Below are positions 1 to 5,953 of a DNA stretch of 6,473 nucleotides, piece by piece. The DNA lies in contig JAOADS010000005.1 of NCBI GenBank assembly GCA_026417195.1, forward strand, positions 1-6,473, given 5' to 3'. The position numbers and the translations under genes are program-made. The notes beneath the pieces are model-generated. The model searched no databases, was not told the origin of the DNA, and saw only the letters and a list, made by a program, of their open reading frames with translations. Position 1 is the stretch's first letter. Every line of letters starts with the position of its first letter. The stretch comes from Ignavibacteria bacterium (GTDB lineage: Bacteria; Bacteroidota; Ignavibacteria; Tepidaquicellales; OLB5).

Positions 1-294
1 ACATATTCCTGAAGGCACTATGTAATACAATTCTGAAGGGATTTTAATATTAAATAATTTACTATAATTATTGGACTCTAACTTATACCATTTTAATATA
101 ATTACTATAAATAATGCAAGTAAATTCCCTCCCATTGTATTATATACCAGATATTTCATATCTGACATATTTGGAAATCCAGCACCGGTTCCTGTAAAAT
201 ATTTAACCGATATTCCGGTGATAACATATAATGTAAAATAACCTATACAAAACTCTATTAATTGGCGGGTACTTCCTTCTTGTGTTTTAAACAT
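1..294 (-). CDS. Multi-pass membrane protein, N-terminal part (runs off left edge)
   Basis: Reading leftward from an ATG at 294 there is an uninterrupted frame of 98 codons that leaves the window without a stop. It starts MFKTQEGSTRQLIEFCIGYF. Two hydrophobic stretches (about residues 12-30 and 48-68, the latter ending in LFIVIILKWY) look like membrane helices, and a third may begin near residue 89 (ELYYIVPSGIC). They are joined by a short Gly/Thr-rich loop (TGTGAGFP, 34-41), so this is the start of an integral inner-membrane protein. I cannot assign a family from this fragment. The start is supported by a weak AAGG about ten bases upstream and by the position of the frame relative to the divergent gene. 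Codon use is AT-rich like its neighbours. It is divergent from the rRNA methylase gene, with 85 bases between the two preferred starts. Coding status is fairly sure, function unknown. Confidence 0.72.
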   Translation of the reverse strand, partial: MFKTQEGSTRQLIEFCIGYFTLYVITGISVKYFTGTGAGFPNMSDMKYLVYNTMGGNLLALFIVIILKWYKLESNNYSKLFNIKIPSELYYIVPSGIC

Positions 295-379
295 TCTGAT
301 TGACCTTGAGTTAAAAATAATGATAAATTATTATTACCCTCAAATATATAAAAAATCAGATATAAATAAAGCATATTTC
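295..379. promoter_or_regulatory. Divergent intergenic region with candidate promoters
   Basis: This 85-base AT-rich gap separates the membrane protein from the rRNA methylase gene, so it should hold promoters for both. Rightward, TTGACC at 300-305 is followed after 18 bases by TAAATT at 324-329. Leftward, TTGAGG (bases 338-343 read on the minus strand) is followed after 18 bases by TATTTT (314-319). Both are only partial matches to a housekeeping consensus and sit in DNA where such matches arise easily. The rightward one, if real, would start transcripts near 335 and so supports the methylase start at 380 over the upstream ATG at 320. Confidence 0.35.
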
Positions 380-1108
380 ATGTTAATTTTTGGTAAACAT
401 GCAGTTTTTGAAACTATAAAATCTCATCCAGAAAAGATTATAAGTATTATAATTAACTCCGTAAGAAAAAATAATATAACTTTACCATATGATATACAGA
501 AACTAAAGGTTGAGTTATTAACTGAGAAAAAGTTTGAGGAGTTTCTTAGAATAAATAAAATCAAAGGTAATCATCAGGGAATTCTTGCTTTAATAGATGA
601 CTTCCCGTATTCTAAATCCAGTGAAATCATTAAGCATGCATCCGAAAAAAATAACGCTGTACTTATACTGGATGAGATTCAGGACCCTCATAATTTTGGT
701 GCTATAATAAGAACTGCATATGCAACAGGAATAGAAGGGATAATTACCACATCAAAGAATACAGTTCCTGTAACCGATACAGTTATAAAAGTATCTTCCG
801 GAGCAGCTAACTATCTTAAAATATCCAGAGAAGGGAATATATATAAAGCTATTGAAATACTTAAAAATAATGGTTACCGTATAATAGGAACATCTCTAAA
901 ATCAGATAAATATTTGTTTAAATCTGGTCTGATCGGGAAAGTAGCCGTTATTTTCGGAAACGAATCAAGAGGATTGAGAAAGAGACTTTTGCAAATGTGT
1001 GATGAAATTATTAAAATACCTATGATCAACCAATTTGATTCATTGAACGTTTCGGTAGCAGTAGGTATAGTTTTATATGAAACATTAAGACAAAGAATGA
1101 TGGCTTAA
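380..1108 (+). CDS. rlmB: 23S rRNA (guanosine-2'-O-)-methyltransferase, TrmH/SpoU family
   Basis: A SpoU-class (SPOUT knot) enzyme that uses S-adenosylmethionine to methylate a ribose 2'-OH in RNA. In E. coli RlmB the target is G2251 of 23S rRNA in the peptidyl-transferase P-loop, acting as a cytosolic dimer. Counting from ATG 380 it is 242 residues, the usual RlmB length. It has an N-terminal L30e-like substrate-binding domain starting LIFGKHAVFETI and carrying the conserved HQGI (65-68). The catalytic domain follows with motif 1 (DPHNFGAIIRTA, N105 and R111), motif 2 (FGNESRGL, N194/E195) and motif 3 (IPMINQFDSLNVSVAVG, S221, L222, N223, S225). The frame is open back to an ATG at 320, but the extra 20 residues are not family-like and would overlap the candidate promoter, so 380 is preferred. 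Neither start has a clear Shine-Dalgarno. The gene is monocistronic as far as can be seen. The RlmB assignment is firm; the exact methylated base is inferred from family. Confidence 0.9.
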   Translation: MLIFGKHAVFETIKSHPEKIISIIINSVRKNNITLPYDIQKLKVELLTEKKFEEFLRINKIKGNHQGILALIDDFPYSKSSEIIKHASEKNNAVLILDEIQDPHNFGAIIRTAYATGIEGIITTSKNTVPVTDTVIKVSSGAANYLKISREGNIYKAIEILKNNGYRIIGTSLKSDKYLFKSGLIGKVAVIFGNESRGLRKRLLQMCDEIIKIPMINQFDSLNVSVAVGIVLYETLRQRMMA

Positions 1109-1131
1109 TATATTTTTTAAAGAAAGTTAAA

Positions 1132-1143
1132 TTAATTAATTAA
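1132..1143. repeat. AT-only palindrome between convergent genes
   Basis: The 39-base gap between the convergent stop codons of the methylase and the propeller gene contains a perfect 12-base palindrome, TTAATTAATTAA, with a further TTAA just before it. There is no G+C stem. A T-run (1113-1118) lies before the palindrome on the plus strand and an A-run on the other, so this is not a recognisable intrinsic terminator. It may still help end converging transcription, but it could simply be AT-rich filler. Confidence 0.3.
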
Positions 1144-1147
1144 AGTA

Positions 1148-2512
1148 TTACTTGGCAAGTATCATTTTCCTTGAAATTCTGTAAGAACCTGATTGTAAAG
1201 TGTATATATAAATTCCACTTGATAGATCAGAAGCATCATAATTTACAGAATATCTGCCAGCTCTTTTGTAATCATCTACTAAAACGGAAACTTCACTGCC
1301 TTTTATGTCATAAATTTTTATTGTTATGTAAGCATTTCGAGGTAGTTCATATTCAATATAGGTAGTGGAATTAAAAGGATTAGGATAATTTTGTTTTAAA
1401 GAGAAATTTACAGTATATGAATTATTATGGTTGAAACCAGTTAATATATTTGCTTTAAGAACATATAAGCCTGTTTGTCTGTCAGAAGCTATGATCTTAC
1501 CTGATGGAAACATATAAACTCCCCAACATCCGTTATATGAATTTCCATTATTCTGTGGATAAGTATCATACCAGGCTATTTCAACTGGATTTTCCGGATT
1601 AGAAATATTAAGTAATCTCACACCGGCAGTGTAATGTGCAACAAGTGCAAGGTTTCCGTATATTTCAACGTTATGTACTATAGATGTCGTTATTCCAGTG
1701 GGTTGCCATTGAGCAACTAGAACAGGATTAAAAACATCCTGAACATTCCATACTTTCAGAAGCCGGGGACTTGGTCCTCCTATCTCATCAGTAACAAATA
1801 AATACTTTCTATCGTCTGTTAATGCTGTATTATGCGGACCTGGATCAGGTAAATTCAGAAATCGGTTTATTGTTTGGAGATTGTTTTTATCCCTTGCATC
1901 TATTATGCTTATATAGCCATCAAAGATTCCGGCTGCCCAGATAGTATCATTTACAATTCTGCAATCATGCACATAACCAACTTCCCACTCCCCTCTTTTT
2001 ATTGGCAGACCGCCTCTGTTTGAAACTGAAAGATCTAAAACAAATATTCCTCCGTTCATATAATCCCCTCCGTTTAAATATAAGTAAGGGCCAGACTGGG
2101 ATATTGTATGCGTACGTGAATAACCTTTAAATGAATAAGTTGTGAGTAATCTAACTGAATCCGGAAGATAGCTGAGATCAACTATCTGTAATCCGCTACC
2201 GGTTGCCTCAGAGACTATATATGCCTTCTGGCCGAATACCTTCATTTCTCTCCATGATGACGTTAAACCGGGTAAAAAGTCACATTCATAAACATTTGAG
2301 GTATCTGTTACGTCGTAAAATGCCGTTCCGTTAGGACAACCTAATATAGCATATTCCCTTCCGTTTGGTGCTACATATCCCCATATAGCTGAATAAAGCT
2401 CATTCGAAAAATGATCATTCTTATTTGCTATTAAATGCATATTATTATTGCCTAACTGGGCAAATGAATAATAAGTTATGAAAATGAGAAAAAGTATATG
2501 GAAGCGGATCAT
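1148..2512 (-). CDS. Secreted choice-of-anchor B propeller protein with T9SS type A sorting domain (second gene of pair)
   Basis: A 454-residue secreted protein. Residues 1-18 are a Sec signal peptide (hydrophobic core HILFLIFITYY, probable cut SFA-Q). The body (about 24-355) matches the 'choice-of-anchor B' family of LVIVD-type beta-propeller repeats: GYVAPNGREYAILG (46-59), FYDVTD (65-70), WREMKVFG (87-94), GLQIVDLS (107-114), GYVHDCRIVNDTIWA (179-193), and VRLLNISNPENPVEIAWYDT (298-317). A type A sorting domain (about 373-454: QNYPNPFN, KIYDIKGSEV, SSGIYIYTL, RKMILAK) directs type IX secretion. It is a paralogue of the upstream gene, and its ATG overlaps that gene's TGA by four bases, implying coupling. 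No catalytic function is known for the domain; binding or adhesion at the cell surface is a guess. The final residue is followed directly by the stop, with the basic C-terminus typical of these signals. Confidence 0.9.
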   Translation of the reverse strand: MIRFHILFLIFITYYSFAQLGNNNMHLIANKNDHFSNELYSAIWGYVAPNGREYAILGCPNGTAFYDVTDTSNVYECDFLPGLTSSWREMKVFGQKAYIVSEATGSGLQIVDLSYLPDSVRLLTTYSFKGYSRTHTISQSGPYLYLNGGDYMNGGIFVLDLSVSNRGGLPIKRGEWEVGYVHDCRIVNDTIWAAGIFDGYISIIDARDKNNLQTINRFLNLPDPGPHNTALTDDRKYLFVTDEIGGPSPRLLKVWNVQDVFNPVLVAQWQPTGITTSIVHNVEIYGNLALVAHYTAGVRLLNISNPENPVEIAWYDTYPQNNGNSYNGCWGVYMFPSGKIIASDRQTGLYVLKANILTGFNHNNSYTVNFSLKQNYPNPFNSTTYIEYELPRNAYITIKIYDIKGSEVSVLVDDYKRAGRYSVNYDASDLSSGIYIYTLQSGSYRISRKMILAK

Positions 2513-3900
2513 TTTGTAATAACCATCTTACGTGTCTGCCTGAATTTACCTGAACTTAAAGTATAAAAATATACTCCACTTGCAAGATGAGAAGCGTCAT
2601 AATTGATCTTATACGTTCCAGCTGGTCTGTAGTCATCTGTTAATAAACCAACTTGTCTTCCTGTAACGTCGTAAACTGTTAGCTTTGTATGAGAACCTTC
2701 AGGTATGGTAAATTCTATGGTAGTTACAGGGTTGAAAGGATTCGGGTAGTTCTGGTTTAAACTATAATTTGAAGGAATCTTTGAGGGGTCTTCTATACCA
2801 ACTATCGGGAAAGTTGTTTTTAATACATATAAACCAGTTTTCATATCCGATGCAATAATTTTACCGGAAGGAAACATATAAACAGCCCAGCATCCTCTAA
2901 ACTGATTTGTATTTGAAGTGGGATAAGTATCATACCAAGCTACTTCAACTGGATTTGTAGGATTGGAAATATTTAAAAGTCTAACACCTGCTTCATAGTG
3001 AGCTATAAGGGCATAATTCCCGTAGATTTCTACATTATGAACAATAGTATTAGTTATACCCATAGGTTGCCAGGTTGTAACCAGTACAGGTGACATTATA
3101 TTTGTAATATCCCATATTTTCAGCTTACCCGGCGGAGAGGTCGTTTCATCCGTTGTATAAATATATCTTCTGTCTGTTGTAAGGGCACAGTTATGAGGAA
3201 ACGGATTCGGATTATTAACCCAGGAAGTTACTGTTGTAAGAGAATTTTTATTTACCGCATTTATTACAGAAACTGTACCTGGAGGGTCATAAATATTACA
3301 GGCATATATTGTATCATTAACTACTCTACAATCATGTACATAATGAGTTTGCCATGTACCTCGTAATATAGGAGATGCCGGATTAACAGTTAAATCCAGT
3401 ATAAAAATCCCGTCATTCAAATAATCACCACCGTTCATATATAGATATGGTCCAGATTGTGAAACGGTATGAGTTCTGGTATATCCTGAGTGACTATATG
3501 TTGCAACAAGACTTACTGAAGATGGAAGATTCTGCAGATTGATAATCTGAAGTCTGCTGTTAGTTCCTTCTGAAACAACGTAAGCATAATGTGAAAATGT
3601 TTTCATCTCTCGCCATCCGCTTGCTACTCCCCCTATGGTATCTACTCTATAAACATTTGCAGAGTCCGTTACGTCGTATATAATCGTACTCCAATATCCG
3701 CCCAATATTGCATATTCTCTGCCGTTTGGTGCAACATATCCCCATAATGCTGAATATCTCCACTCATGATTGGTTGGATTGTGCTGATTTCGGTTGGCTA
3801 TCAGCACCATGTTATTGTTACCTAACTGAGAAAACACATTATTAGAAAATACCACCAGGAATAAAGCTAAAATAAAATTAAATATAGAAGTTTTGCTCAT
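2509..3900 (-). CDS. Secreted choice-of-anchor B propeller protein with T9SS type A sorting domain (first gene of pair)
   Basis: A 463-residue paralogue of the next gene with the same three-part plan. The signal peptide is residues 1-24 (FILALFLVVFSNNVFS, cut before Q25), leaving the same mature start QLGNNNM as its partner. The choice-of-anchor B/LVIVD propeller spans about 30-361: GYVAPNGREYAILG (54-67), IYDVTDSANVY (74-84), GWREMKTF (95-102), RTHTVSQSGPYLYMNGGDY (142-160), YVHDCRVVNDTIYA (187-200), WDITNIMSPVLVTTWQP (263-279), and VRLLNISNPTNPVEVAWYDT (306-325). The T9SS sorting domain is about 382-463 (NYPNPFNPVTTIEF, TVYDVTGRQVGLL, YDASHLASGVYFYTLSSG, RKMVITK). It should be exported by Sec and then T9SS to the cell surface or medium. 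The ATG at 3900 is fixed by the signal peptide; no Shine-Dalgarno precedes it. It lies 102 bases after the response-regulator gene on the same strand and leads the two-gene unit. Ligand or role unknown. Confidence 0.91.
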   Translation of the reverse strand: MSKTSIFNFILALFLVVFSNNVFSQLGNNNMVLIANRNQHNPTNHEWRYSALWGYVAPNGREYAILGGYWSTIIYDVTDSANVYRVDTIGGVASGWREMKTFSHYAYVVSEGTNSRLQIINLQNLPSSVSLVATYSHSGYTRTHTVSQSGPYLYMNGGDYLNDGIFILDLTVNPASPILRGTWQTHYVHDCRVVNDTIYACNIYDPPGTVSVINAVNKNSLTTVTSWVNNPNPFPHNCALTTDRRYIYTTDETTSPPGKLKIWDITNIMSPVLVTTWQPMGITNTIVHNVEIYGNYALIAHYEAGVRLLNISNPTNPVEVAWYDTYPTSNTNQFRGCWAVYMFPSGKIIASDMKTGLYVLKTTFPIVGIEDPSKIPSNYSLNQNYPNPFNPVTTIEFTIPEGSHTKLTVYDVTGRQVGLLTDDYRPAGTYKINYDASHLASGVYFYTLSSGKFRQTRKMVITK

Positions 3901-3908
3901 AATAGTGC

Positions 3909-3937
3909 ATAATAATTAAAATATATGAAATTTACAA
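3909..3937 (-). promoter_or_regulatory. Candidate promoter for the secreted-protein pair
   Basis: Read on the minus strand, TTGTAA (3932-3937) and TATTAT (3909-3914) are separated by exactly 17 bases, a fair match to a housekeeping -35/-10 pair (4/6 and 5/6). Transcription would start around 3902, only a couple of bases before the ATG at 3900, so the mRNA would be nearly leaderless; this agrees with the lack of a Shine-Dalgarno. The region is very AT-rich, so chance matches are likely. No -24/-12 (GG…GC) sigma-54 element is visible in this gap. Confidence 0.35.
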
Positions 3938-3957
3938 TAAGATGTTTATTATTTAAG

Positions 3958-4000
3958 TTAACCATATGTACTAAAGGCTTACGGTTAATATTTTTTATTT
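3958..4000 (+). terminator. Imperfect stem-loop followed by a T-run (plus-strand sense), in the gap between regulator and secreted-protein genes
   Basis: TTAACC (3958-3963) pairs with GGTTAA (3983-3988), and inside it GTA (3968-3970) can pair with TAC (3980-3982). A T-rich run, six T in a row at 3991-3996, follows on the plus strand. The polarity is that of a weak rightward terminator, but no plus-strand gene precedes it. Leftward, in the direction of all nearby genes, there is no U-tract after the stem. It could block antisense transcription into the regulator gene or be a chance repeat. Confidence 0.25.
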
Positions 4001-4002
4001 AT

Positions 4003-5379
4003 TTATTTCTTTCTGTCTGGATTTTCAATGTGAAGCTGCTTCATCTTTGTATAAAGGTGACTTCGTTGCATATCCAAGGCTTCTGCAGTCTTTGAAACAT
4101 TCCAGGAATTTTCATTGAGTTTCTTCTCTAAAAAGATTTTTTCGGAAAGGTCTTGAAAATCTCTTAATGTTATATTTGAATTAATTAATTTTTCTATTTC
4201 GCTTTGATAGGTATCTCCCCCCGAACTTACATCCTCACGATCTATAACATCTGAGTCAGAGAGTATTATGAATCTTTCTATTGCATTTTTAAGTTCTCGA
4301 ACATTTCCGGGCCATTTAAGTGATTTCAGATATTCAATTGCACGAGGTGTGAAAGTTTTAATAGGTATATTATTTTTAATGCTAATTTCTTTACTGAAAT
4401 AATTAATTAATTCCGGAATATCATCGCGTCTTGCTCTTAGCGGAGGAACTTCAATAGAAATTACATTAAGTCTGTGGTATAAGTCTTCTCTGAATTTACC
4501 TTCTTCAATCAACTTTAATAAATTCCTGTTAGTTGATGAAATAACTCTAATGTTTACAGGTACTTCCTTACCACTTCCCAACGGTTCAATTTTATTTTCA
4601 CTTAATACGGTTAAGATTTTAGATTGTGACTCCAAACTAAGATCAGAAACTTCATCCAAAAACAGGGTACCTCCGTCTGCCTGTTCTATTTTACCTGTGC
4701 GTTTATTTGGTGAAAAAGGGAGATATTTCTCTACGCAGCCGAACAACTCAATTTCTATAGTGTCACTCGGAATTGTAGCACAATTCACATGTACAAAAGG
4801 CTGATCACTTCTCTCGCTTAAATTATGTATTAATCTTGCAACTATTTTCTTGCCTGTTCCGTTTTCCCCTGTTATAAGAACTCTTGATGAGGTTCCGGAT
4901 ACTTTATTTATAACATCTTTAAGTTTATTTATTTCAGGAGAAGAGCCTATTAGTTCAGCATCCCCGGTCTGAATTATAGATCTGATTCTGATATTTTCCT
5001 TTAAAAGTAACCTGTACCTTAAAGCATTTTCTAAAGTAACCTTCAGTCTTTCAAAGTCAAAAGGTTTGGATATGTAATCATAAGCCCCTAACTTAATTGT
5101 CTGAACTGCAGTCTCAATATTTCCATGTCCTGATATCATTATTACCTGCACTTCTTTATCAACTTTTTTTATTTCCTGTAATACCTCTATCCCGTCCATT
5201 TTAGGCATCCTGATATCAAGCAAAACTACATCAGGTCTGAAATCTGTGAATGCTTTTAAACCATCTGCACCGTTTAATGAATATTCTGTTTTATATCCTT
5301 CTGTATCAAGTATCATTTTCAAAGTATCTACTATTGGTTTGTCGTCTTCTATTATCAGTATTTTAGATCCGGATATCAT
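4003..5379 (-). CDS. NtrC/NtrX-class response regulator (REC-AAA+-Fis HTH) lacking the GAFTGA loop
   Basis: A 458-residue DNA-binding response regulator. The receiver domain (about 5-122) has the acidic pocket E11/D12/D13, phospho-acceptor D55 (VVLLDIRMP), S83 and K105 (SKPF). The AAA+ ATPase domain (about 143-372) has Walker A GENGTGKK (171-178, K177), Walker B GGTLFLDE (236-243), sensor I region VISSTNR (279-285), the arginine-finger stretch FREDLYHRLNV (296-306) and WPGNVREL (356-363). A Fis-type helix-turn-helix closes it (about 427-451, NVSKTAEALDMQRSHLYTKM). Where sigma-54 activators have ELFGHEKGAFTGA, this has ELFGCVEKYLPFS at the same spacing, so the sigma-54 contact loop is lost. 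Such loss is known in NtrX-type regulators and suggests control of ordinary promoters or another role. ATG 5379 overlaps the cvpA stop by four bases and has a good AAGGA site. No cognate kinase gene is in view. Confidence 0.93.
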   Translation of the reverse strand: MISGSKILIIEDDKPIVDTLKMILDTEGYKTEYSLNGADGLKAFTDFRPDVVLLDIRMPKMDGIEVLQEIKKVDKEVQVIMISGHGNIETAVQTIKLGAYDYISKPFDFERLKVTLENALRYRLLLKENIRIRSIIQTGDAELIGSSPEINKLKDVINKVSGTSSRVLITGENGTGKKIVARLIHNLSERSDQPFVHVNCATIPSDTIEIELFGCVEKYLPFSPNKRTGKIEQADGGTLFLDEVSDLSLESQSKILTVLSENKIEPLGSGKEVPVNIRVISSTNRNLLKLIEEGKFREDLYHRLNVISIEVPPLRARRDDIPELINYFSKEISIKNNIPIKTFTPRAIEYLKSLKWPGNVRELKNAIERFIILSDSDVIDREDVSSGGDTYQSEIEKLINSNITLRDFQDLSEKIFLEKKLNENSWNVSKTAEALDMQRSHLYTKMKQLHIENPDRKK

Positions 5380-5912
5380 TTTTTTTCCTTATTATTTCTA
5401 TCGTCAAAAGGGATGTTATATTCATTGTAGAGTTCTTTTAATCCGGGAAAAAACTGAAGTATTTTGTCAAACATTAACGGAGCAAATATCACAACTCTGG
5501 AATAAAATAAGGAGGAATTCCGGACAGAATTAGAAGGTATATTCACAAGAGCAAGGTTATAAAGTAAAATACTGGAAAAAAGAATACCTTGGATAAAGCC
5601 AAAAATACTTCCAAGTACCTTATCTGTAATTCTTGTTCCGGAGTTAATATCTGCAATAAACCTTGCAATCCACAACGATAGTCCAAATATGAAACCTATT
5701 ATCAGAAGGAAACTTATGACGTGGATAAAGGACTCATCTTCTTTGATTAACTTAGACAAAACAGTCGATAAGGAAGGATAAAACTTAACTGCAAGTATAA
5801 AGCCGGCTATTAAACCTGATATACCAAGCAACTTTCTTATAAAACCTTTTCTGAAACCGAAATAAGTAGGTAGGGTTATCATAAAAGCAATTAAAACATC
5901 AAGCCAGTTCAA
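5376..5912 (-). CDS. CvpA-family inner-membrane protein, TTG start
   Basis: A 178-residue integral membrane protein of the CvpA (colicin V production) family, a small protein of the inner membrane whose molecular role is still unclear. Four hydrophobic segments are visible (about 3-19, 28-43, 63-86, 99-124). Family features are the start NWLDVLIAF, the glycine-rich GFRKGFIRKLLGISGLIAG (19-37), DKVLGSIFGFIQGILFS (97-113) and the cytosolic tail ending in basic/acidic residues. The first codon is TTG: between the in-frame stop at 5937-5939 and this point there is no ATG or GTG. The next ATG (residue 11) would cut into the first helix, while the family normally begins MNWLD. No Shine-Dalgarno is evident. 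It follows the TPR gene by 41 bases and overlaps the response-regulator gene by ATGA, so the three look co-transcribed. Family assignment good; start fairly sure. Confidence 0.87.
   Translation of the reverse strand: MNWLDVLIAFMITLPTYFGFRKGFIRKLLGISGLIAGFILAVKFYPSLSTVLSKLIKEDESFIHVISFLLIIGFIFGLSLWIARFIADINSGTRITDKVLGSIFGFIQGILFSSILLYNLALVNIPSNSVRNSSLFYSRVVIFAPLMFDKILQFFPGLKELYNEYNIPFDDRNNKEKK
5386..5390 (-). promoter_or_regulatory. Shine-Dalgarno of the response regulator gene
   Basis: AAGGA read on the minus strand, six bases before the ATG at 5379 and lying inside the last codons of the CvpA gene. It is the clearest ribosome-binding site in the window. It supports the overlapping start and independent initiation of the regulator, in contrast to the weak or absent sites of the other genes. 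Confidence 0.6.
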
Positions 5913-5953
5913 TTTACGATAATTAAATTTGTAGAGTTAACATTATAACTGAC

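Noticed and set aside
320..379. Longer rlmB start at ATG 320
   Set aside because: The extra 20 residues are not part of the family, would exceed the usual RlmB length, and would start inside the candidate -10 element; ATG 380 gives 242 residues.
1171..1365. Plus-strand open frame of 64 codons (starts MKFCKNLIVK)
   Set aside because: It lies wholly antisense to the sorting-domain part of the secreted protein at 1148-2512, is rich in Cys/His/Leu with no family features, and has no ribosome-binding site.
3901..4002. Sigma-54 (-24/-12) promoter for the secreted-protein pair under control of the adjacent regulator
   Set aside because: No GG-N10-GC element is present on the minus strand in the gap, and the regulator itself lacks GAFTGA.
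4550..4804. Plus-strand open frame of 84 codons
   Set aside because: Antisense to the ATPase core of the response regulator, whose Walker and loop motifs are unmistakable; the plus frame shows only low-complexity Ser/Pro/Leu sequence.
5246..5533. Plus-strand open frame of 95 codons
   Set aside because: Antisense across the regulator start and the CvpA end; two real coding frames explain the sequence and no domain is visible.
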